A stretch of DNA of 64,000 nucleotides from Pseudothauera rhizosphaerae. GTDB taxonomy: Bacteria > Pseudomonadota > Gammaproteobacteria > Burkholderiales > Rhodocyclaceae. The stretch lies in contig NZ_SSOD01000001.1 in the NCBI RefSeq assembly GCF_004801305.1, positions 62,001 through 126,000 on the forward strand. Reading direction: 5' to 3'. A model generated the notes under the pieces. It saw only the letters and a program-made list of their open reading frames with translations. It ran no database searches and had not been told where the DNA came from. Positions 18,753-26,094 of the stretch are shown here, in pieces; the first letter of the stretch is position 1; the number at the start of each line of letters is the position of its first letter. A program made the translations under genes and the position numbers.

Positions 18753-19608
18753 GCCACGACCCTTTCCCCCGCGGCAACATGTCGCCCCAACCGGCGGCGC
18801 AGCGCCGCGAGATAGCGCAGCCCGGCCGCAGCCCGGCTGCCGTACCAGGACGTCATCTCGCCGTCGATCAGCGACGCCGGCCGGCCGCCGGCCAAAGCCT
18901 GTACTTCCTCCAGGTGGCCTTCGCCGAAGCGGTAGGGTTCGGTGGACAGGAACACCCGCGCCAAGCGGCCGAGCCAGGGCGCCTGCCAATCCACCTGCGG
19001 GTAGCGCGCCGCCCCTTCGCCGCCACCCTCGTCGGGGAGGTCTGCCAGCCCACCGCGGCCAGCGTGGCGGCGATGTAGGTGCCCCGCCCCACGGTCATCC
19101 AGGGCTCGCGCCAGATCAGGTAGAGCACGTCCTCGGGCGGCAGTTCGGCGCGCACTGCGTGGGCTTCGGCAAGCGCGGCGGCGAAGTCCGCGGCCAGCCG
19201 TTCAGCCTGGTCCCGGCGGTGGAACACCGCGCCGAACAGGCGGTACAGGGCCGGGTTGTCCTCGGGCGCGTTGGGATGGGTGACGATGACGTGGGGCACG
19301 AAGGCCGCCAGTTCTTCCACCGTCTCGCGGCGGTTTTCGTCGATGTTGACGATGAGGTGGGTGGGCGCCAGCGCGCGCACCGCGTCGAGCTTCACGTCCT
19401 TGGTGCCGCCCATCTTGGGGATGGCACGCAGCGTCTCCCGCGGGTGGATGCAGAAGCCCGTCCGCCCGACCAGGCGCTCGGCCAGGCCCAGGTCGCACAC
19501 CAGTTCGGTCAGCGAGGGCACCAGGGAAACGATGCGCACCTCCCCGTCCGCGGGGCGGTGGACGGTGCCGGCGGCGTCGGTCAATGCAGCGTCTGATTCG
19601 GCACGCAT
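18728..19608 (-). pseudogene. Frameshifted cobalamin/iron-binding periplasmic-type protein (BtuF-like)
   Basis: The N-terminal part, from MRAESDAALT with RIVSLVPSLTELVCDLGLAERLVGR (COG0614 fold), reads well down to VGWQTS. The expected continuation PDEGGGEGAARYPQVDWQAP, then LARVFLSTEPYRFGEGHL, is in another frame. One base appears to be missing in the G-run at about 19034-19040 on the plus strand; adding it restores a 290-odd-residue protein. No signal peptide is evident, as in several cytoplasmic cobalamin-binding-like members of this group. It may be a genuine recent mutation or a sequencing error. Its 3' end overlaps the Fic gene by 25 bases, tail to tail. Confidence 0.75.
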
Positions 19609-19669
19609 GGGGTCGGCCTGCGGTGGTAGATTGCACACGAGGTCCGATTGTAGGGGCAGGGAGGACACC

Positions 19670-20788
19670 ATGCGCATCGGCGTGCCGAAGGAAATCAAGG
19701 TCCATGAATACCGCGTCGGGCTCACCCCGGGCAGCGTGCGCGAAGCCACGGCCCTCGGGCATGAGGTGCTGGTCGAGCGCGGCGCGGGGGCGGGCATCGG
19801 CGCGGACGACGACGCCTACCGCGCCGCCGGCGCGCAGGTGGTGGATGGCGCGGAGGCGGTGTTCGCCGGCGCCGAGCTGATCGTCAAGGTCAAGGAGCCC
19901 CAGGCCGCCGAACGCGCCCGGCTGCGCCCCGGCCAGGTGCTGTTCACCTACCTGCACCTGGCGCCCGACCCGGAGCAGGCGCGCGACCTCGTCGTCAGCG
20001 GCGCGGTGGCGATCGCCTACGAGACGGTCACCGCGCCCGGCGGCGGCCTGCCGCTGCTGGCGCCCATGTCGGAAGTGGCCGGACGCATGAGCGTGCAGGC
20101 CGGCGCCCACTGCCTGGAAAAGGCGACCGGGGGCAGCGGCCTGCTGCTGGGCGGCGTGCCCGGCGTGGAGCCGGCGCGGGTCGTGATCCTGGGCGGCGGT
20201 ACGGTGGGCGGCAATGCGGCGCTGATCGCGCTGGGCATGGGGGCGCGCGTCACGGTCATCGACCGTTCGCTGGACGTGCTGCGCCGCCTGGTGGATCGCT
20301 TCGGCCCGCGGCTGGCGACCCGCCACGCCAGCCGCCACGCGGTGGCGGAGGCGGTGGTGGGTGCCGATCTGGTGATCGGCGCGGTGCTGCTGCCCGGTGC
20401 CGCGGCGCCCAGGCTGATCACCCGCGACATGCTGCGCAGCATGCGGCCGGGCTCGGTGATCGTGGACGTGGCCATCGACCAGGGTGGCTGCTGCGAGACC
20501 TCGCGCCCGACCACCCACGCCGATCCGACCTATGTGGAAGAAGGCGTCGTGCACTACTGCGTGGCCAACATGCCGGGGGCGGTGGCGCGCACCTCCACCT
20601 ATGCGCTCAACGCCGCCACGCTGCCCTATGTGCTGGCATTGGCCGGCAAGGGCTGGCGCGCGGCGCTGGCCGAAGACCCCCATCTCGCGGCCGGGCTCAA
20701 CGTGTGCAACGGCCGCCTGACCCATCCCCAGGTGGCCGCCGCCCTCGGCCAACCCTGCTGCCCGCCGGACGAGGCGCTGTCCGCCTGA
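19670..20788 (+). CDS. ald: Alanine dehydrogenase
   Basis: A 372-residue enzyme that reversibly oxidises L-alanine to pyruvate and ammonia with NAD. It starts [20 protein letters not shown], the standard N-terminus. The catalytic Lys lies in [10 protein letters not shown] and the His in [10 protein letters not shown]. The Rossmann motif is [21 protein letters not shown] (about residues 168-188), and the C-terminal [22 protein letters not shown] is characteristic. GGGAGGACACC provides a ribosome site. It is divergent from the frameshifted binding-protein gene with only 61 bases between, so their promoters are close or overlapping. Confidence 0.94.
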   Translation: MRIGVPKEIKVHEYRVGLTPGSVREATALGHEVLVERGAGAGIGADDDAYRAAGAQVVDGAEAVFAGAELIVKVKEPQAAERARLRPGQVLFTYLHLAPDPEQARDLVVSGAVAIAYETVTAPGGGLPLLAPMSEVAGRMSVQAGAHCLEKATGGSGLLLGGVPGVEPARVVILGGGTVGGNAALIALGMGARVTVIDRSLDVLRRLVDRFGPRLATRHASRHAVAEAVVGADLVIGAVLLPGAAAPRLITRDMLRSMRPGSVIVDVAIDQGGCCETSRPTTHADPTYVEEGVVHYCVANMPGAVARTSTYALNAATLPYVLALAGKGWRAALAEDPHLAAGLNVCNGRLTHPQVAAALGQPCCPPDEALSA

Positions 20789-20802
20789 GCGGCGCGGCCG
20801 GC

Positions 20803-21207
20803 TCAGATCAGCGAGCCGCCCTCGACGATGGCGCGCGCATCCTTCTCGGTGATGCGCACCGTGGCGCTGGCGATGACGTGGGCCACCAGCCAGTCCTTGA
20901 GGCGCTCGATACCGTCGCCTTCCAGCGCGGTGAATCGGCAGCCAGCCTGTCCGCCGGCGGCATCGTGAGTGTAATTGACCACCTGCGCGGTGCCGCGCAC
21001 CTCGTCGGGCACGCCGCTGCGCAGCAGCACGAAGGGGAAATCCCGCCCCGGCACGGGGGCGGTCGATGCCGGGTAGGCGAAGCCTTCCAGCGACAGATCG
21101 TTGAGGTCGAGCTTCTCGCCGTCGATGACGGCCCAGAAGCACACCTGTCCGCGGCGCGTTGCCAGAAAGCGCTGGTGCCCGCGCCGCTCCATGGCTTCCT
21201 CAGCCAT
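20803..21207 (-). CDS. PilZ-domain protein
   Basis: A 134-residue single-domain protein. The N-terminal RRGHQRFLATRR provides the arginine-rich RxxxR-type c-di-GMP contact, and LNDLSLEGFAYP (about residues 38-49) the (D/N)xSxxG motif, so c-di-GMP binding is likely. The rest is a beta-barrel with CRFTALEGDGIERLKDWL near the C-terminus. AAGGAGGGGGAA precedes the chosen ATG. It lies downstream of the SDR gene across a 325-base gap filled by a large palindromic element. The process controlled (motility, pili or polysaccharide) cannot be told. Confidence 0.82.
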   Translation of the reverse strand: MAEEAMERRGHQRFLATRRGQVCFWAVIDGEKLDLNDLSLEGFAYPASTAPVPGRDFPFVLLRSGVPDEVRGTAQVVNYTHDAAGGQAGCRFTALEGDGIERLKDWLVAHVIASATVRITEKDARAIVEGGSLI

Positions 21208-21265
21208 TTCCCCCTCCTTGAATGCAAGTCGGCGATCATAAACCATGCATCGCCGAGGGGGAACA

Positions 21266-21534
21266 AGGGCCTGCTGTCATTCATTTCATGGGTCGCGTTG
21301 TGTCCAAACGCTCTCGCTACAAGGCGCGCGACGCCGTCAAGGGTGGCTCCCTTGACAAGGAACGCAACGCCGTAGCGGGGGCGTTTGGACACAACCCGAA
21401 GGGCTCGGTCGAGTGGGCCCCCATTGCCGCGTTGCGGCTCCTTGATTGGGGGCCACCCAATCCGCGTCGCCGCGCCTTGCACTGGAAGCCCACTCGGCCG
21501 AGCGCGGCCCATGAAATGAATGACGGCAGGCCCT
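21266..21534. repeat. Large nested palindromic element (269 bp)
   Basis: The outer 32-base arms at 21266-21297 and 21503-21534 are complementary at 30 positions and include TCATTCATTTCATGGG. Inside are two further palindromes. The first pairs GTTGTGTCCAAACGC (21297-21311) with 21381-21395, with GTCAAGGG/CCCTTGAC at its tip. The second pairs 21403-21418 (GCTCGGTCGAGTGGGC) with 21488-21503 with one mismatch, with a smaller ATTGGG/CCCAAT stem inside. The whole folds as a three-way junction. It ends on the stop codon of the SDR gene and fills the gap to the PilZ gene. No coding signal is seen. Confidence 0.85.
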
Positions 21535-22327
21535 ACAGCGGAAGGCCGCGGGGCTTGCGCCCGGCGCGGGCGAACAGCGCGTCGTACAGGGCGGCCGGCA
21601 TCCAGCGCAGCAGGCGGGCGGCCACGCCCATCTGCCAGGGCACCACGGTCCACCGCCGGCCGGCGGCGATGGCCGCGGCGATCCGGCGCGCCGCCTCGTC
21701 CGCCGGCAGCAGGAAGGGCATGGGATAGGGATTGACCGCGGTCATGGGCGTGGCGATGTAGCCGGGCGCCACGGTGACCACCTTGATGCCGCTGCCGTGC
21801 AGTTCCACGCGCAGGCTTTCGAGATAGCTGATGGTGCCGGCCTTGGAGGCGCTGTAGGCCCCGGCGCCGGGCAGGCCGCGCACGCCCGCCACCGAGGCGA
21901 TGCCCGCCAGGCGGCCGCTGCCGCGTTCGCGCATGGGGGCGACGAAGGGCTGGAAGGTGGCGACCATGCCGAGCAGGTTGGTGCGCAGCACGCGCTCGAA
22001 GGCGGCGAAATCCTCCGCGTGCTCGGTGAGCGTGCCCACCGACACGCCGGCATTGGCGATGACCACGTCGGGCACGCCACACTCGGCGATGAAACGGTCG
22101 GCCACCTCCCGCATCGCCGCCGGATCGCCGCAGTCGGCCGGCAGCACGAGGGTCTCGCCGGGCAGTTCCCCCGCCAGCCGCGCGAGGGCATCGGCGCGGC
22201 GCGCCACCAGACCGAGACGCGCGCCCGACGCCGCATAGTGGCGCGCCAGCGCTTCGCCCAGGCCGCTGGAGGCGCCGGTGATCAGGACCCGCAGCGGAGG
22301 CGTGCCGCCGCTCACCGGACGGCTCAA
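21533..22327 (-). CDS. Short-chain dehydrogenase/reductase
   Basis: A 264-residue classical SDR. The cofactor loop is LITGASSGLGEALARHYA (TGxxxGxG, residues about 15-32), followed by VIANAGVS (NAG motif). The catalytic Ser lies in IASVAGVRG, Tyr and Lys in YSASKAG, and APGYIATPMT follows. Early ARRAD suggests NADP(H) preference. The start overlaps the dsbA stop by four bases, so it is translated from the same mRNA. The C-terminal tail WMPAALYDALFARAGRK may be membrane-associated. Substrate unknown. Confidence 0.88.
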   Translation of the reverse strand: MSRPVSGGTPPLRVLITGASSGLGEALARHYAASGARLGLVARRADALARLAGELPGETLVLPADCGDPAAMREVADRFIAECGVPDVVIANAGVSVGTLTEHAEDFAAFERVLRTNLLGMVATFQPFVAPMRERGSGRLAGIASVAGVRGLPGAGAYSASKAGTISYLESLRVELHGSGIKVVTVAPGYIATPMTAVNPYPMPFLLPADEAARRIAAAIAAGRRWTVVPWQMGVAARLLRWMPAALYDALFARAGRKPRGLPL

Positions 22328-22962
22328 CCCTTGCTGCGTTCGCTGCGCGCCCGCGCGACGAGCTGGTCCAGCACCTGGATGGCGCCTTCGTGGCCGCCGG
22401 CCATGGAACTGGCGGTGAGGTACTTGCCTTCAACCACCAGCGTCGGCACGCCGCTGATCTTCATCGCCGCCGAGAGCTGGTTGCCGCGCTGCACCTGGGA
22501 CTGCACGCCGAAGGACTTGTAGGCGTCCATGAAGCGCTTGGGATCGGCGACCTTGCCCGCGATCCAGGCGCTCGCGCCGCTCTCGGTGTGCAGCGGCAGC
22601 TTCTGTTCCTGCACCGCCCGGAACACCTGCGGGTGCAGGGTCTCCAGGTCGCCGCTGACTTCGGCCGTGTAGTACAGGCGCGCCAGGCCGGCGAGCTGGG
22701 CGTTGTTCCACACCACCGGCACGTGGCGGAAATGCACGTCCTGCGGCTGCGCCTTGGCCCACAGGTGGATCAGCGGCGCCAGGTTGGCGCAATGGGGGCA
22801 GCCGTAGTGGAAGAACTTGATGACCTCGATGCGCGCCGGATCGTCGGTGGGCTGGGCCGGATTGAGGACGGTGTAGGCGCTGGACTGGGCCAGCACGCCC
22901 GCGGCCGGCGAGGCCAGGGCACCCAGGGCGGCGAGCTGCTTGAGGGCGGTACGGCGATTCAT
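22324..22962 (-). CDS. dsbA: Thiol:disulfide interchange protein DsbA
   Basis: A 212-residue periplasmic oxidoreductase that introduces disulfides into exported proteins. A signal peptide runs from MNRRTALKQLAALGALASPA to about GVLAQ. The active site is CPHC at residues 55-58, with the helical insert following and the cis-Pro loop at SGVPTLVVEGKY. The order SPOR protein, dsbA and SDR on one strand is compact. DsbD, the reducing counterpart, is encoded at 44418. The start was chosen at the signal peptide Met; upstream in-frame sequence has no family character. Confidence 0.92.
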   Translation of the reverse strand: MNRRTALKQLAALGALASPAAGVLAQSSAYTVLNPAQPTDDPARIEVIKFFHYGCPHCANLAPLIHLWAKAQPQDVHFRHVPVVWNNAQLAGLARLYYTAEVSGDLETLHPQVFRAVQEQKLPLHTESGASAWIAGKVADPKRFMDAYKSFGVQSQVQRGNQLSAAMKISGVPTLVVEGKYLTASSMAGGHEGAIQVLDQLVARARSERSKG

Positions 22963-23024
22963 GCGGTTCTCCGGTTCGGTGACGGCAGATAGACGGCGAT
23001 GGGGCAATTACGTTCCCGGTGCGC

Positions 23025-23597
23025 TCACGGCGTGGCGCGCACCACGGTGGCGGTGAATCCGCCTTCGGCCAGCCGGCTGCGCATGGGCGCCATGTCTTCC
23101 GGCTTGACGAAGGGGCCGATGCGCACGCGGTGCACGATGCGCCCGTCGGCGGTCTGGCCGCGCTGGGCGCTGGCCTCGATGCCGGACAGCGCCAGACGGG
23201 CCTTCAGGTTGTCGGCTTCGGAAGGGTCCTCGAAGGCGCCGACCTGCAGGTAGAGGCGCTCCACCGGCGCCGGCGGCGCGGGCGGCACCGGCGCCGGCTG
23301 GGCCGTCTGCCCGCCGTCGCCCTGGGGCAGGATCTTGTAGAACTGGAAATCCTGCTTGACCACCGGGCGGTCGCCCGGCTTGCCCGGCAGCGCCACCGGT
23401 GGCTGATCCGCCGCGGGCATGCGCGGGCTGGCCGGGGCGGCCTGGAAGGGATTGGCGCGGGTGAAGTACCACGCCGCCCCGGCGGCGATCACGGCGCCCA
23501 GCACCAGGCCGATGAAGATGCCGATGACGGTGCTGCCGCCGCTGCGGGCGGGGCGTTTGGCGGCGGCCTTGCGCCGGGGTTTGGAGTCGCGGCTCAC
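23025..23597 (-). CDS. SPOR-domain cell-division-type protein (FtsN-like)
   Basis: A 190-residue bitopic membrane protein. A basic N-terminus (MSRDSKPRRKAAAKRPAR) precedes one membrane helix at about 23-45 (STVIGIFIGLVLGAVIAAGA), then a Pro/Ala-rich periplasmic linker, then a C-terminal SPOR domain from about residue 113 (LYLQVGAFEDPSEADNLKAR to RVRIGPFVKPEDMAPMRSRL). SPOR domains bind denuded peptidoglycan glycan at the septum. The neighbouring argS gene lies 15 bases upstream, an arrangement common in betaproteobacteria, and dsbA follows. Confidence 0.9.
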   Translation of the reverse strand: MSRDSKPRRKAAAKRPARSGGSTVIGIFIGLVLGAVIAAGAAWYFTRANPFQAAPASPRMPAADQPPVALPGKPGDRPVVKQDFQFYKILPQGDGGQTAQPAPVPPAPPAPVERLYLQVGAFEDPSEADNLKARLALSGIEASAQRGQTADGRIVHRVRIGPFVKPEDMAPMRSRLAEGGFTATVVRATP

Positions 23598-23612
23598 GTC
23601 TGTCTCCGGAAA

Positions 23613-25376
23613 CTACATCGACGCCGGGGCGGACACGCCCAGCAGGGCCAGCCCGGCCGCCAGCACCTGGCGCACCGCGGCGGCCAGCGCCAGGCGGGCG
23701 AGCTTGAGGGCCTCGTCCTCCACCAGCATGCGTTCGGCGTTGTACCAGCCGTGGAAATCGGCGGCCAGATCCTTCAGGTAGAAGGCGATCTGGTGCGGGG
23801 CGTAGTCGGCGGCGGCGTTCTGCACCAGTTCCGGGTACGCCGCCAGGCGGGCGCACAGGGCCAGTTCGCGCTCGTTTTCGAGCCGGCCGAGGTCGGCCGC
23901 CTTCAGTTCGGCGGCCTCGCCGCCCCACTGGTTGAGCACCGAGCACACGCGGGCGTGGGCGTACTGGATGTAGTAAACCGGGTTCTCGTTGCTCTGGCTC
24001 TTGGCCAGGTCCAGGTCGAAATCCAGGTGCTGGTCGCTCTTGCGCAGCACGTAGAAGAAGCGGCAGGCGTCGTTGCCCACTTCGCGGCGCAGTTCGCGCA
24101 GGGTGACGAACTCGCCCGAGCGGGTGGACATGGAGGTCTTCTGCCCGTTGCGGTACAGCACCGCGAACTGCACCAGCGCCACTTCCAGCTTTTCCGGCGG
24201 CAGGCCGAGGGCGGCGATGGCGCCCTTCACCCGCGGGATGTAGCCGTGGTGGTCGGCGCCCCAGATGTCGATGATGCGGTCGAAGCCGCGCTCGTACTTG
24301 TTGAGGTGGTAGGCGATGTCGGAGGCGAAGTAGGTGTAGAGGCCGTTCTCGCGCTGCACCACGCGGTCCTTCTCGTCGCCGAAATCGGTGGAGCGGAACC
24401 ACTTCGCGCCGTCCTGCACATAGATGTGGCCGCGCTTTTCCAGCTCGGCGACCGCGCGTTCCACCAGGCCGGTGTCGAACAGGCTGCGTTCCGAGAACCA
24501 CTTGTCGAAATGCACGCCGAATTCCTGCAGGTCGTCGCGGCCGTCGCCCAGTTGCTCGTTCAGCGCGAAGCCGTGCACCCAGGCGTAGTCCTCGGCCAGC
24601 AGGCGCTTGGCGTTGGCGATCAGCGCGTCCAGGTGGTCCTCGCGCTGCTGCTTGGCCTCGTCGTCCTTGCGCTCGGCGGCCGGGAGTCCCGGCGTGCCTT
24701 CCAGCACCTGCGCCAGCGTGACGCCGGCGAAGCGGTCCTGATGGGCGTCGCGCAGCTCGCGCGCCATGTCGATGACGTAGTCGCCCTGGTAGGCGTTGGG
24801 GGGGAAGGCCACCTCGATGCCGAAGAAGGCCAGATAGCGCAGCCAGGTGGACAGCGCCAGGATGTCCATCTGGCGGCCGGCGTCGTTCACGTAGTACTCG
24901 CGCGTCACGTCGAAGCCGGCGAAGGCCAGCAGGTCCGAGAGCGACGCGCCGTAGGCCGCGCCGCGGCCGTGGCCCACGTGCAGCGGCCCGGTGGGGTTGG
25001 CGGAGACGAACTCCACCTGCACCTTCACGCCCGTGGGCACGCCGCGCCCGTAGTCCGCGCCCCGTTCCAGCACCTCGCCCACCACCGCTGTCTTGGCGCC
25101 AGCCGCCAGCGTGAAGTTGATGAAGCCCGCGCCGGCCACCTCGGCCTTCGCCACCAGCGCGGAGGCCGGCAGTTCGGCCAGCAGCAGGGCGGCCAGTTCG
25201 CGCGGATTGCGCTTCAGGGGCTTGGCCAGTTGCAGCGCGACGTTGGTGGCGAAATCGCCGTGGCTCGCCTGCCTGGAGCGCTCCAGCAGGATGGCGGTGT
25301 CGGCCTGGTCGGGCGCCACACTCTTGAGGGCGGCCTTGATCAGGTCGGTCAGCAGGGTCTTGGGATCGGCGCTCAT
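23613..25376 (-). CDS. argS: Arginyl-tRNA synthetase
   Basis: A 587-residue class I tRNA synthetase charging tRNA-Arg. The N-terminal Add1 domain (about 1-110) is followed by the catalytic core with EFVSANPTGPLHVGHGRGAA, where HVGH is the HIGH signature. SMSTRSGEFV stands at the usual KMSKR position in the degenerate form common in ArgRS. The C-terminal DALR anticodon-binding domain begins near ARVCSVLNQWG. Length is normal. Start at MSADPKTLLTD. Heads an operon with the SPOR protein, dsbA and the SDR. Confidence 0.96.
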   Translation of the reverse strand: MSADPKTLLTDLIKAALKSVAPDQADTAILLERSRQASHGDFATNVALQLAKPLKRNPRELAALLLAELPASALVAKAEVAGAGFINFTLAAGAKTAVVGEVLERGADYGRGVPTGVKVQVEFVSANPTGPLHVGHGRGAAYGASLSDLLAFAGFDVTREYYVNDAGRQMDILALSTWLRYLAFFGIEVAFPPNAYQGDYVIDMARELRDAHQDRFAGVTLAQVLEGTPGLPAAERKDDEAKQQREDHLDALIANAKRLLAEDYAWVHGFALNEQLGDGRDDLQEFGVHFDKWFSERSLFDTGLVERAVAELEKRGHIYVQDGAKWFRSTDFGDEKDRVVQRENGLYTYFASDIAYHLNKYERGFDRIIDIWGADHHGYIPRVKGAIAALGLPPEKLEVALVQFAVLYRNGQKTSMSTRSGEFVTLRELRREVGNDACRFFYVLRKSDQHLDFDLDLAKSQSNENPVYYIQYAHARVCSVLNQWGGEAAELKAADLGRLENERELALCARLAAYPELVQNAAADYAPHQIAFYLKDLAADFHGWYNAERMLVEDEALKLARLALAAAVRQVLAAGLALLGVSAPASM

Positions 25377-25492
25377 GGCACTCGGCGGGAATTCGAAACG
25401 CGCAATTATAGCGGATGGGCCGGCGCCGCCCGGCTCCGCCGCGTGAGCGGACGTTACTCCGTTCACGCCGGCTCCTCCGTTCGCACCAATTC

Positions 25493-25531
25493 GCAACAAA
25501 GTTGCAGAACCACCCGACCCCCTTCTAGAAT
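25493..25531 (+). promoter_or_regulatory. Promoter with overlapping palindrome upstream of the ZnuD-like receptor locus
   Basis: TTGCAG (25502-25507) and TAGAAT (25526-25531), 18 bases apart, form a good sigma-70-type pair. A small palindrome GCAAC-aaa-GTTGC (25493-25505) overlaps the -35, a typical repressor position. It does not match a standard Zur box closely. The next ATG is only seven bases after the -10, so the transcript may be leaderless. Confidence 0.45.
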
Positions 25532-25537
25532 GCCGCC

Positions 25538-25942
25538 ATGCCCTCGACGCCATCCCCATCCGCGGCGGCGCGGCTCGGCGCTTCCGGCGCCCCGCCGCGC
25601 CCGGCCTCGCGCTCCGCCCTCGCCGCAGGCCTGCGCCTGCTGGTGCTGGCACTCGTGCTGGCGGCGGCGCAGATCGGCGCACTGGGCCACTACATCGGCC
25701 ATTTCGCCGACGTTCTCGCCGACATTTCGCACGTCCAGGACCATCCGGACGACGAAGATCAAGCCGACGGCGTCTGTGCCGAATGCCTCGCCCTCGTCGG
25801 CATCGACCTCCCGCTGGACGACGGGGGCGGGCGTGCGGTCCTCGCCGCAGGGCGCCTCACCCCGCCGGACCACCGCGTCCCGCCGCCGCTTCGGGCGGCG
25901 GCCCTGCCCCCGCGCTGCCGCGCCCCGCCCGCACTCGCCTGA
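25538..25942 (+). CDS. Small His/Cys-containing membrane or exported protein of unknown function
   Basis: A 134-residue hypothetical. A Pro/Ala-rich basic N-terminus leads to one hydrophobic helix at about 29-48 (GLRLLVLALVLAAAQIGALG), then a His/Asp-rich segment HYIGHFADV and HVQDHPDDED, and CAECLALVGIDLP. The pattern of a hydrophobic leader followed by His residues and a CxxC is seen in short proteins encoded beside metal uptake or resistance genes. It precedes the His-rich TonB receptor by 152 bases on the same strand, so a metal-binding role is inferred. The last 40 residues are low-complexity Pro/Arg and may not be conserved. Confidence 0.5.
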   Translation: MPSTPSPSAAARLGASGAPPRPASRSALAAGLRLLVLALVLAAAQIGALGHYIGHFADVLADISHVQDHPDDEDQADGVCAECLALVGIDLPLDDGGGRAVLAAGRLTPPDHRVPPPLRAAALPPRCRAPPALA

Positions 25943-26094
25943 CCGCCCGCGCCCCGCTGCCGCCGCGGCGGATTCGCGCCCATCGACCCCACCCGAACAA
26001 CCCCGCGTCTTCCGGCCCGCCGGCCGGAAGCGCTTCCGTGCGCCGCAACCGGGTTGCACCGATGCCGCGTACGCCCCGACACGCAGGACACGCC

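Noticed and set aside
25943-26094. Upstream extension of the ZnuD-like receptor into the small gene region
   Set aside because: The in-frame extension is Pro/Arg-rich low-complexity sequence; a clean signal peptide begins at 26095.
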